Source: Pseudomonadota bacterium
Lineage (GTDB): Bacteria > Pseudomonadota > Alphaproteobacteria > Rhizobiales > Hyphomicrobiaceae
Direction of reading: 5' to 3'
DNA: 6,161 nucleotides
NCBI GenBank assembly: GCA_023430315.1
Contig: JAEZAW010000296.1
Location: 1 to 6,161, forward strand
Under the pieces are notes generated by a model, which was given only the letters and a program-made list of their open reading frames with translations, was not told the DNA's origin and ran no database searches. The position numbers and the translations under genes are program-made. This document shows, in pieces, positions 1 to 5,947 of the stretch (the stretch's first letter is position 1; the number at the start of each line of letters is the position of its first letter).

Positions 1-1391
1 TGCTGCGTGGCGAGGCTGGCCGTGTGGTCGTCGCGCGCTTTGGCCACGCCGCAACGCTCGGCGCCGTACGCGGCGCGCTCGATGAGCTGCGTGCGGCAAG
101 AGGCCATGCCAGCCCGCATCATTCTGTAAGTCGCGGGGATACGGTTGCCGCGATCGCGGCGCGAGCTGCAGAAGTGCTGGAGGCGGATGATGTGCCGCGC
201 CTGCGCCGCGTGCTCAACCTCACAGGCACTGTGCTCCATACGAATCTCGGACGCGCCATTCTGGCCGAGGAGGCCGTCGAGGCTGCCGCCGCCGCCATGC
301 GCGCACCCGCTGCACTGGAGTTCGATCTCGAAAGCGGCAGCCGTGGCGAGCGCGATGACATTGTGCGCGGCCTCATCTGCGAGCTGACCGGCGCCGAGGA
401 CGCGATCCTCGTCAACAACAATGCCTCCGCCATCCTGCTCGTGCTCAATACGCTCGCGCTCGGCCGTGAGAGCATCGTCTCGCGCGGCGAACTCATCGAG
501 ATCGGCGGCAGCTTCCGTATGCCCGACATCATGGCGCGCGCCGGAACACGGCTCCGTGAGATCGGCACCACGAACCGCACGCACCTGCGCGACTACGCCG
601 ATGCGATCGGCGACGAGACGGCTCTTCTGCTCAAGGTCCACACGTCCAATTATCTCGTCCAGGGTTTCACTAAAGAGGTCGGCACGGACGAGCTTGCCGT
701 GCTCGCGCGTGAGAAGAAGCTGCCGCTGGTCGATGATCTCGGTTCGGGCACGCTCATCGATCTTGGCAAGTACGGCCTGCGCCGCGAGCGGACCGTGCAG
801 GACGCGCTCAAGGACGGCGCCGATCTCGTGACCTTCTCGGGCGACAAGCTGCTCGGTGGTCCTCAGGCCGGCTTCATCGTCGGGCGCCGCGATCTCGTCA
901 GGGCCTGCGCGAAGAACCCGATCAAGCGCGCCGTCCGGCTCGACAAGATCCGTCTCGCGGCGCTGGAGGCCACGCTCAAGCTCTATCGCGATCCTGACCG
1001 CTTGCCGGAGCGCTTGCCGACTCTCGGCTTTCTCACCCGTCCTCTCGACGACATCCGTGCTCAGGCGGAGCGGGTCGCGGGGCCGGTGTCGCGCGTACTT
1101 GGTGATGCTGTCGAGGTCGCGTGCTGCGCATGCACCAGCCAGATCGGCTCGGGTGCGCTGCCGCTCGAGACAATTCCAAGCGCCGGCCTTGCTCTGACGC
1201 CGTGTACAAAGAAGCAATCCGGCCGCCAGCTCGAAGCGCTGGCCGCAGCCTTTCGGCGACTGCCCATTCCGGTCATCGGTCACATCCAGAAGGGTGCGCT
1301 CGTCTTCGACTGTCGATGCTTGGACGACGAGACGGCCTTCGTCGAGCAGCTCGGCAAGCTGGCCATCATGCCCGTCGAGGCCGAGCCATGA
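1..1391 (+). CDS. selA: L-seryl-tRNA(Sec) selenium transferase SelA, 5'-truncated by window edge
   Basis: SelA is a PLP-dependent cytoplasmic enzyme that converts Ser-tRNA(Sec) to Sec-tRNA(Sec) using selenophosphate. The frame is open to the left edge. A GTG at 24 would give 455 aa, but the codons before it (reading LRGEAGR) continue the usual SelA N-terminus, so the true start is probably about 15-20 codons upstream, outside the window. Numbering from the GTG: the N-terminal tRNA-binding region covers about 1-60, the motif NLTGTVLHTNLGR 65-77, the PLP-fold core about 120-340, and SGDKLLGGPQAG 272-283. Lys275 (codon 846-848) is the expected Schiff-base lysine. SQIGSGALP (372-380) and the C-terminal RCLDDE (431-436) match the E. 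coli SelA pattern as I remember it. A small cysteine cluster (Cys367, 368, 370) lies just before SQIGSG; Cys370 appears conserved and the other two look extra. The stop TGA (1389-1391) overlaps the next start. The family call is very secure. Confidence 0.97.
   Translation, partial: LRGEAGRVVVARFGHAATLGAVRGALDELRAARGHASPHHSVSRGDTVAAIAARAAEVLEADDVPRLRRVLNLTGTVLHTNLGRAILAEEAVEAAAAAMRAPAALEFDLESGSRGERDDIVRGLICELTGAEDAILVNNNASAILLVLNTLALGRESIVSRGELIEIGGSFRMPDIMARAGTRLREIGTTNRTHLRDYADAIGDETALLLKVHTSNYLVQGFTKEVGTDELAVLAREKKLPLVDDLGSGTLIDLGKYGLRRERTVQDALKDGADLVTFSGDKLLGGPQAGFIVGRRDLVRACAKNPIKRAVRLDKIRLAALEATLKLYRDPDRLPERLPTLGFLTRPLDDIRAQAERVAGPVSRVLGDAVEVACCACTSQIGSGALPLETIPSAGLALTPCTKKQSGRQLEALAAAFRRLPIPVIGHIQKGALVFDCRCLDDETAFVEQLGKLAIMPVEAEP
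1377..1380 (+). promoter_or_regulatory. Ribosome binding site of the SEL1 gene
   Basis: GAGG lies 7 nt before the ATG at 1388, inside the 3' end of selA. It supports that start over the longer in-frame opening back to 1121, which is only a read-through of selA in another frame. The ATGA overlap suggests translational coupling with selA. Confidence 0.6.
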
Positions 1392-2188
1392 AGCTGCTCG
1401 GTCTCTCATTCGGTCGCGACAAGCCCGCGTCGGCACCGCCGCTCGCCGACCAGCTTCGCGAGGCTGCCGCATTCTTCGCTGCCGAGGAATACGAGGGTGC
1501 CATCGCGGTGTGGCTGCCGCTCGCACAGGCCGGCCATGCCGAGGCCCAGCACGGCGTCGCGACGTGTCTCATGCAAGGGCTCGGTGCGCCCGCTGATCAT
1601 GAGGTCGGGGCCAAGTGGCTTCTTGCGGCCGCCATGCAAGGACACATCGAGGCACAGCGCGATATCGCCGATGCCTATCTCAAGGGTGAGGGCGTCCCGC
1701 AGAGCGATGTCGATGCCGAGCTCTGGTATCGCCGTGCCGCCGAGCAGAGTGATGCAGCGGCTCAGGACATGCTTTCGTGGCTGCTCGCGAATGAGGATGG
1801 CCGTACGCCGGACTATGCCGAGTCCATCAAGTGGGCGCGCGCCGCCGCCGATCAGGGCGTTGCGGCCTCGATGACGCGCATCGGACTCTTCCATCACAAC
1901 GCGCTCGGCGTCGCGCGTGATCCGGATGCCGCGATTAGCTGGTGGCGAAAATCTGCCGCGCTCGGTGATGCCGACGGACAGGCCATGCTCGGCGCGGCCC
2001 ATCACATCGGCCAGGGCGTGCCGCAGGATCGCGTTAAGGCCTATGCCTGGCTCATGCGCGCGCGCTGGGGCGGCAGCAAGCTGGCCGAGCGGTTCCTCAA
2101 TCCGGTCTTTGCAACGCTCTCGCCCGATGAAGTCGAAGCCGGCAAGGATCTGGCACGGCGTCTCCCGGAAGCGGAGGCGGGGTCATGA
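1388..2188 (+). CDS. SEL1-like repeat protein embedded between selA and selB
   Basis: This is a 266-aa, probably cytoplasmic protein with no signal peptide or membrane segment. After a short N-terminal part (1-50, with a helix pair at about 22-48) it has five tandem SEL1-type repeats of exactly 36 residues, starting at about residues 51, 87, 123, 159 and 195. Each follows the pattern xxAQxxLaxxyxxGxGVpxDxxxAxxWxrxAAxxG. A C-terminal helical tail occupies about 231-266. SEL1 repeats are alpha/alpha solenoids of the TPR class and normally mediate protein-protein contacts; no catalytic residues are evident. The start overlaps the selA stop as ATGA and its own TGA stop overlaps the selB ATG, so the three genes look translationally coupled. 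I recall a similar TPR/SEL1 gene in other alphaproteobacterial selA-selB loci but cannot verify this here. The position argues for a role linked to Sec synthesis or delivery, for example scaffolding SelA or SelB; that is inference. A neutral passenger role is possible. Confidence 0.93.
   Translation: MKLLGLSFGRDKPASAPPLADQLREAAAFFAAEEYEGAIAVWLPLAQAGHAEAQHGVATCLMQGLGAPADHEVGAKWLLAAAMQGHIEAQRDIADAYLKGEGVPQSDVDAELWYRRAAEQSDAAAQDMLSWLLANEDGRTPDYAESIKWARAAADQGVAASMTRIGLFHHNALGVARDPDAAISWWRKSAALGDADGQAMLGAAHHIGQGVPQDRVKAYAWLMRARWGGSKLAERFLNPVFATLSPDEVEAGKDLARRLPEAEAGS
2173..2177 (+). promoter_or_regulatory. Shine-Dalgarno sequence of selB
   Basis: GGAGG sits 7 nt before the selB ATG at 2185, inside the last codons of the SEL1 gene. 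It is a strong site, so selB can be initiated well even without complete coupling, and it fixes the selB start. Confidence 0.75.
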
Positions 2189-4137
2189 TCGTCGGAACCG
2201 CTGGCCATATCGACCACGGTAAGACGTCCCTCGTGCGCGCGCTGACCGGTGTCGACACCGACCGATTGAAGGAGGAGCAGCGTCGCGGCATCACCATAGA
2301 GCTTGGCTTTGCCTATCTGCCGCGCCCCTCCGGTGACATCATCGGCTTCGTCGACGTGCCCGGTCACGAGCGGCTCGTGCACACCATGCTCGCCGGCGCG
2401 ACGGGTATCGACTTCGCGCTTCTCGTCGTAGCGGCCGACGATGGTGTCATGCCGCAGACGCGCGAGCATCTCGCGATCATCGATCTGCTTGGCATTCGAC
2501 GCGGCGCCGTCGCGCTGAGCAAATGCGATCTCGCCTCGCCCGAGCGTTTGGCGGAAGTCAGCAACGAGATCCGCGCCGGGCTCGCCGGTACTGGTCTTGC
2601 CGATGCCGAGATCGTACCGGTCTCGACGGTGACCGACGAAGGCATCGCGAATCTGCTGGCACTGCTCGATCGCGAGGCGGCGGCGACGCGTCTCCGGCCA
2701 GCGGATGGGCGATTCCGTCTCGCCATTGATCGCAGCTTTTCGTTGCGCGGTGCTGGAACGGTCGTGACGGGGACGGTCCTCTCCGGCCGCGTTGCGGTCG
2801 GCGATCATGTGATGACCTCGCCGGCCGGACTCGAGGCGCGTGTGCGCTCGGTGCACGCGCAGAACACGGCCGCAACGCTCGGGCTTGCCGGGCAGCGTTG
2901 CGCGATTGCTCTCGTGGGGCCGAAGATCGATCCAGAAAGCGTCGTGCGTGGCGATGTGCTGCTCGATCCGACGCTGCATAGCCCGACGAACCGCATCGAT
3001 GTCACGCTCAAGCTGCTGCCGAGCGAGCGGAAGGCCATCTCGCAGTGGCTGCCCGTGAAATTCCATCATGGCTCGGCAGAGCGCAATGCCCGCGTGCTCG
3101 CGCTCAAGTCGGGTGGCATTGCCCCGGGCGATGGTGACTACGCGCAGATCATCCTCGACCGTCCGGCCGCCATGGCTGCCGGCGACCGCTTCGTGCTTCG
3201 CGATTCCGCGGCATCACGAACGATCGGCGGCGGCACGATCCTCGACCTGCGTCCGCCCGAGCGCCATCGCGCGACGCCGGCCCGCCGCGCGGAGCTCGAA
3301 ATCCTGAGCGATCACGATCCCATGGCCGCCTTGCGCGGACTGCTCGAAGGTGGCCGGAGCTTCATCGATCTTGCCGCCTTCTTCCGCGATCGCGCGGCGG
3401 CCGACGCTCTCGTCGACGAGGCCGTGCAGGCATTCGGCCTCGTGACATTCGTCGATGGCGATCGAGTCGTCGCCCTCACGGCCGAGACGTGGCAGGCTTA
3501 TGCAACTGAAGTGGCCGCCACACTCGATCGCTTTCATGCCGAAAAGCCCGATCTTCCAGGTCTCGGCCAGGAGCGTCTGCGCCTCGCGCTCAGTCCGCGT
3601 CTGCCGGCACCAGCCTTCGCTCGCGCGCTGCAACGGCTCGTCGCGGAGGGGCAGGTCATCCTCGACCGCTCCTGGGTACGCCGACCGGGCCACGAGGTCC
3701 GCCTCTCGCCGGAGGAGGAGAAGATCTGGTCGCGGATCGCGCCGATGCTCGGCGGGGAGGCGCGTTTCCGTCCGCCGCGCGTACGCGACATCGCCAAGTC
3801 CTTGCGGATCGATGAAGGCTTCATCCGGCGTCTCTTCAAGCTCGCCGCGCGTCGCGGCGACGTGGACGAGATCGCACAGGACCACTATTTTCTCGGGCCC
3901 ACGGTGGTCGAGATGGCGGACTCGGCGCGCGCGCTCGCGGCGGCGGATGCGGGTGGGGAATTCACCGTCATTGCGTTTCGGGACCGCCTGGACAACGGGC
4001 GCAAGGTCGCCATACATATCCTGGAGTTCTTCGATCGCCAGGGACTGACCATGCGGCGCGGTGACATTCGCCGCATCAACCCGCACAAGCGAGACCTGTT
4101 TTCGCGCGCGCAGGCCGAGGATGACGCGGCCGCGTAG
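2185..4137 (+). CDS. selB: Selenocysteine-specific elongation factor SelB
   Basis: SelB is a GTPase that replaces EF-Tu for Sec-tRNA(Sec) and binds the SECIS hairpin to place Sec at UGA. The protein is 650 aa, slightly longer than E. coli SelB (614). GTPase domain, about 1-170: P-loop GHIDHGKT (7-14), switch I region around RRGITIELGF (33-42), DVPGH (57-61), and a G4 motif SKCD (112-115), where Ser replaces the usual Asn or Thr. EF-Tu-like domain II covers about 172-260; Asp182-Arg183 align with the Asp-Arg pair that I recall lining the Sec pocket of E. coli SelB. Domain III covers about 265-360. Four C-terminal winged-helix modules lie at about 368-432, 433-504, 508-572 and 575-640; the last, rich in Arg and Lys (KVAIHILEFFDRQGLTMRRG, 606-625), is the expected SECIS-binding module. 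The start is supported by GGAGG and the ATGA overlap with SEL1. The stop TAG (4135-4137) is 6 nt before selC. All domains look intact. Confidence 0.98.
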   Translation: MIVGTAGHIDHGKTSLVRALTGVDTDRLKEEQRRGITIELGFAYLPRPSGDIIGFVDVPGHERLVHTMLAGATGIDFALLVVAADDGVMPQTREHLAIIDLLGIRRGAVALSKCDLASPERLAEVSNEIRAGLAGTGLADAEIVPVSTVTDEGIANLLALLDREAAATRLRPADGRFRLAIDRSFSLRGAGTVVTGTVLSGRVAVGDHVMTSPAGLEARVRSVHAQNTAATLGLAGQRCAIALVGPKIDPESVVRGDVLLDPTLHSPTNRIDVTLKLLPSERKAISQWLPVKFHHGSAERNARVLALKSGGIAPGDGDYAQIILDRPAAMAAGDRFVLRDSAASRTIGGGTILDLRPPERHRATPARRAELEILSDHDPMAALRGLLEGGRSFIDLAAFFRDRAAADALVDEAVQAFGLVTFVDGDRVVALTAETWQAYATEVAATLDRFHAEKPDLPGLGQERLRLALSPRLPAPAFARALQRLVAEGQVILDRSWVRRPGHEVRLSPEEEKIWSRIAPMLGGEARFRPPRVRDIAKSLRIDEGFIRRLFKLAARRGDVDEIAQDHYFLGPTVVEMADSARALAAADAGGEFTVIAFRDRLDNGRKVAIHILEFFDRQGLTMRRGDIRRINPHKRDLFSRAQAEDDAAA

Positions 4138-4143
4138 TGCGAT

Positions 4144-4238
4144 GGAAGAGAAACGCCCCCGGTGGGGCGGCCGGACTTCAAATCCGGAGAGGGTCGCGAG
4201 ACGGCTCTCGGTGGGTTCGACTCCTGCCTCTTCCGCCA
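4144..4238 (+). tRNA. selC: tRNA-Sec (anticodon UCA), selC
   Basis: This is a 95-nt selenocysteine tRNA with encoded CCA (4236-4238) and discriminator G4235. The acceptor 5' strand is 4144-4150, paired with 4228-4234 (7 bp). The D-stem is 6 bp, CGCCCC (4154-4159) with GGGGCG (4164-4169), and closes a 4-nt loop, a tRNA-Sec hallmark. The anticodon stem is 4171-4175 with 4183-4187, around the loop CTTCAAA with anticodon TCA at 4178-4180. A long variable arm spans 4188-4208, with outer stem AGAG/CTCT, inner stem GTC/GAC and a GCGA tetraloop. The T-stem is 4211-4215 with 4223-4227, including two G-U wobbles, and has the TTCGACT loop. The acceptor/T branch is 12 bp rather than the 13 bp (8/5) of E. 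coli tRNA-Sec; an eighth acceptor pair would be A4151-C4227. It lies 6 nt after selB and is probably co-transcribed with it. Identity is certain; only the exact branch geometry is open. Confidence 0.98.
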
Positions 4239-4249
4239 ATCTGGCGTTT
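4234..4249 (+). terminator. Weak hairpin at the selC 3' end, possible terminator
   Basis: CGCCA (4234-4238, the tRNA 3' end) and TGGCG (4242-4246) form a perfect 5-bp inverted repeat around ATC, followed by only three T residues. It would overlap the mature tRNA end, so it could serve as a processing or termination signal. The stem and the T-run are both short for an intrinsic terminator. Confidence 0.2.
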
Positions 4250-4304
4250 CGGATCACGCACGACAGCCGGCCGCATACTGGGAGACCGAGCGAGTGCGTG
4301 TGCT

Positions 4305-4739
4305 TCAATCATCCTGAAGCCGCGCCTTCAATTCCTCGGGAAATTGGCCAAGGCGGTCTTCGCAGAGGATCGTATCCATGTACTCCTTCATCTCGACGAT
4401 CCTACCGTCGGCGATCCGATAATGTAGGCAGTAGTCATTCTGGTAGGGGCGGCCATCGACCGCAATCATGTCTCCCTTGGCCTCGATCACCACCCAATCT
4501 TCGTCGGCGAGAAAGCGGCACGCTTTTGTCGGGTTACGCCCGCTCAGCCGTGAGCTTACATGGCGGAAAAAGACATCGAGCACTTTGCCCTTGCCGCGCA
4601 CAGTTTGCGACCACGAACTGGAGCCCATGACCTGCATGACCACATCGTCATGCAGAGCATCTTCATACGCTGAGCGGTCGCCTCGCCCAACCGCCTCGAA
4701 GATGCGCTCCATCATGAGCTTGTTCTGTTCGGCGTTCAT
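4305..4739 (-). CDS. NTF2-like / SnoaL-like small protein
   Basis: The 144-aa product shows the pattern of the NTF2/SnoaL-like (ketosteroid isomerase-type) fold. An N-terminal helix (MNAEQNKLMMERIFEAVGRGD, 1-21) leads to a DDVVMQVMG strand (31-39), followed by a helix (about 52-66). The beta-sheet half is DWVVIEAKGD (81-90), YQNDYCLHYRIADGRIVEMKEY (99-120) and MDT (121-123). The closing pattern YxNxYCLxxRxxDGxIVExxEYxDT is typical of this superfamily. Members are cone-shaped small-molecule binding proteins or enzymes, and the substrate cannot be read from sequence. The ATG at 4739 is preferred over a GTG at 4784 because AGAGGG (complement of 4748-4753) lies 8 nt before it and the family N-terminus begins there. 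The gene faces selC and is divergent from the LysR gene, so it is a likely target of that regulator. No signal peptide is visible. Confidence 0.88.
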   Translation of the reverse strand: MNAEQNKLMMERIFEAVGRGDRSAYEDALHDDVVMQVMGSSSWSQTVRGKGKVLDVFFRHVSSRLSGRNPTKACRFLADEDWVVIEAKGDMIAVDGRPYQNDYCLHYRIADGRIVEMKEYMDTILCEDRLGQFPEELKARLQDD

Positions 4740-4747
4740 GTCGTGAG

Positions 4748-4753
4748 CCCTCT
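4748..4753 (-). promoter_or_regulatory. Ribosome binding site of the NTF2-like gene
   Basis: Read on the - strand this is AGAGGG, 8 nt before the ATG at 4739. It decides the start between 4739 and the upstream in-frame GTG at 4784. Confidence 0.6.
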
Positions 4754-4790
4754 GAGCTGTGTGCCGAGGCCACCGTGTCACCACGGTAGA

Positions 4791-4817
4791 AATTTAGCCA
4801 AATCAAAGCATTCACAA
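4791..4817 (-). promoter_or_regulatory. Weak candidate promoter for the NTF2-like gene
   Basis: On the - strand, TTGTGA (complement of 4812-4817) and TAAATT (complement of 4791-4796) resemble -35 and -10 boxes, but with a short 15-nt spacer. The spacer region between the divergent genes is distinctly AT-richer than the genes around it, as expected for a promoter zone. The exact boxes are a guess. Confidence 0.22.
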
Positions 4818-4820
4818 TGG

Positions 4821-4837
4821 CATGAAATTCTTTCATG
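4821..4837. promoter_or_regulatory. LysR-type box (T-N11-A dyad) between the divergent genes
   Basis: CATGAAA (4821-4827) and TTTCATG (4831-4837) are perfect 7-bp inverted repeats around TTC. T4823 and A4835 give the T-N11-A pattern used by LysR-family regulators. A further TTCA half-site lies at 4811-4814. The dyad covers the ATG at 4835, so binding would block lysR expression if initiation occurs there or just downstream, giving classical autoregulation while controlling the divergent gene. The dyad is seen directly; the regulatory role is inferred. Confidence 0.6.
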
Positions 4838-5764
4838 ATCGCAGCCATGGAGAAGTATCCCCCTTTTTACCCGATGGTTGCATTCGAGGCGGTGGCGCGA
4901 CTTGGCAACATGACAAATGCCGCGCGCGAGCTGGGGCTAACGCAATCCGCGGTGAGTTATCGCATTCGCCGCCTAGAAGATTTTATGGGACGTCGGCTCT
5001 TCGAGCGAAATGGATCGACCCTGAACCTGACTTCGAGCGGAGCGATGCTCCATGCGGAAGTCCAGGAGTTACTTGAGCGCAGTGCACAGCTCCGGGAACG
5101 TTGCATTGCCGCTGAGGCGGACAGCGTGCTGCGCATCGGCGCTTACGGGGCATTAGCCGATCACTGGCTGGCTCGACGGATAAAAGGATTTGCCGACGCA
5201 CATCCAGGCATCGTCCTTGAAGTTGCTTTGATTGATAACGAGGCGCCCGAACGATTTGCGACAGCGGATGTCAGAATTGGCTGGGTTCCATTTTCGGAGG
5301 CGAAGTCGACGTCGACTCAGATGACGCTCCATCGTGAGCATGTCTTTCCAGTCGGCGCCCCTAGCCTTCTCGCAGGCATTGGACAACTCCGATCTTACGA
5401 AGCGCTTGCATCCCTACCTCTGCTGCATAAGCAGTCGCCAGGCCAGGGGCCGGAATGGGGCTGGGACAGCTGGTTCAACCGTCTCGCCCTTGGCACTCCT
5501 GCACGCGAGACGATGCGCTTTTCATCCATCGGACCGGTGATCTCAGCCGCCATAGAGGGCACAGGACTTGCTCTCGCCCGCTCGATGCTTGTTCGGGACG
5601 CTCTGCAGGATCGACGACTGGTTCGGGTGTTGCCACAAGAGCTAGACATGCTCTCCACCAAAGTCCACGTCCTGCGCTGGCCGGCTTGGCGGATCGGAGA
5701 CCCCCGTGTCCGCGCATTCGTGGAGTGGTTCAGCGCTGAGGCGGCTGAGAGCTGCCTAAACTAA
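4835..5764 (+). CDS. LysR-family transcriptional regulator (GcvA-like)
   Basis: This is a 309-aa LysR-type regulator of normal family length. The N-terminal winged helix-turn-helix (about 9-68) contains AFEAVARLGNMTNAARELGL (16-35), then TQSAVSYRIRRLEDFMGRRLF (36-56) as the recognition region, and NLTSSG (64-69). A linker helix follows at about 70-92, and an effector-binding periplasmic-binding-protein-like domain at about 96-300. The PPFYPMVAFEAVAR start and the C-terminal FSSIGPVISAAIEGTGLALA (237-256) resemble the GcvA/AmpR branch. The effector is unknown. Two starts are possible: ATG 4835 (lying in the dyad) or ATG 4847 (residue 5). Neither has a clear Shine-Dalgarno sequence, and both keep the whole DNA-binding domain. 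It is divergent from the NTF2-like gene with a 95-bp spacer (4740-4834), the usual arrangement for a LysR regulator and its target. Codon use is less GC3-biased than in selA-selB, hinting at different ancestry for this pair. Confidence 0.95.
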   Translation: MIAAMEKYPPFYPMVAFEAVARLGNMTNAARELGLTQSAVSYRIRRLEDFMGRRLFERNGSTLNLTSSGAMLHAEVQELLERSAQLRERCIAAEADSVLRIGAYGALADHWLARRIKGFADAHPGIVLEVALIDNEAPERFATADVRIGWVPFSEAKSTSTQMTLHREHVFPVGAPSLLAGIGQLRSYEALASLPLLHKQSPGQGPEWGWDSWFNRLALGTPARETMRFSSIGPVISAAIEGTGLALARSMLVRDALQDRRLVRVLPQELDMLSTKVHVLRWPAWRIGDPRVRAFVEWFSAEAAESCLN

Positions 5765-5947
5765 TCCTCACGTAACAAGGCTCTGCGTTTTCGATGAGGG
5801 ACTACGCGGTGACGTTGCACCGCCCTGCGGCAGGATTCTCCGCTGCCCACTGGCGTGCCGACGCCGAACGAAGGCGCGAGCCGACGGTGATCACGCGTGC
5901 AACTGTCTTTCTTGTTCGCCAGATCACCGCCGTCATCCCCGCTCAGA
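5765..5947. other. Intergenic spacer, no convincing gene
   Basis: The 183 bp between lysR and the convergent hydrolase gene have no gene I can support. They hold an imperfect inverted repeat (GGTGATC at 5886-5892, GATCACC at 5922-5928, with GAC/GTC further out across a bulge) and a palindrome GTGATCAC (5887-5894). The 9-bp CAGATCACC occurs at 5920-5928 and again at 5944-5952, the second copy running into the hydrolase stop. The loop between the arms is too long for a normal intrinsic terminator. Confidence 0.5.

Noticed and set aside
1121..1387. In-frame 89-codon N-terminal extension of the SEL1 protein
   Set aside because: It overlaps selA completely, has an Arg-rich low-quality translation, and the ATG at 1388 has its own GAGG and an ATGA overlap.
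1388..1391. Possible Sec read-through at the UGA stop of selA
   Set aside because: UGA here is part of an ordinary ATGA start/stop overlap. SelA ends at its usual C-terminus, and I saw no SECIS-like hairpin immediately after it.
2041..3069. Long - strand open frame (342 codons) antisense to SEL1 and selB
   Set aside because: It is rich in Arg and His with no domain pattern, and lies entirely over two well-supported genes; a codon-bias artefact.
4226..4260. selC 3' end as an attachment site
   Set aside because: No second copy of the tRNA 3' end and no integrase were found in the remaining 1.9 kb, so a site cannot be supported from this window.
3214..4308. Long - strand open frame (364 codons) antisense to selB and covering selC
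   Set aside because: It is a GC-rich shadow of selB. Its N-terminal part translates the complement of the tRNA (typical false ORF ending in tRNA-derived peptide), and it has no ribosome binding site or family resemblance.
5305..5316. Tandem GTCGAC GTCGAC in lysR
   Set aside because: It is a short in-frame coding repeat within the effector domain and most likely chance.
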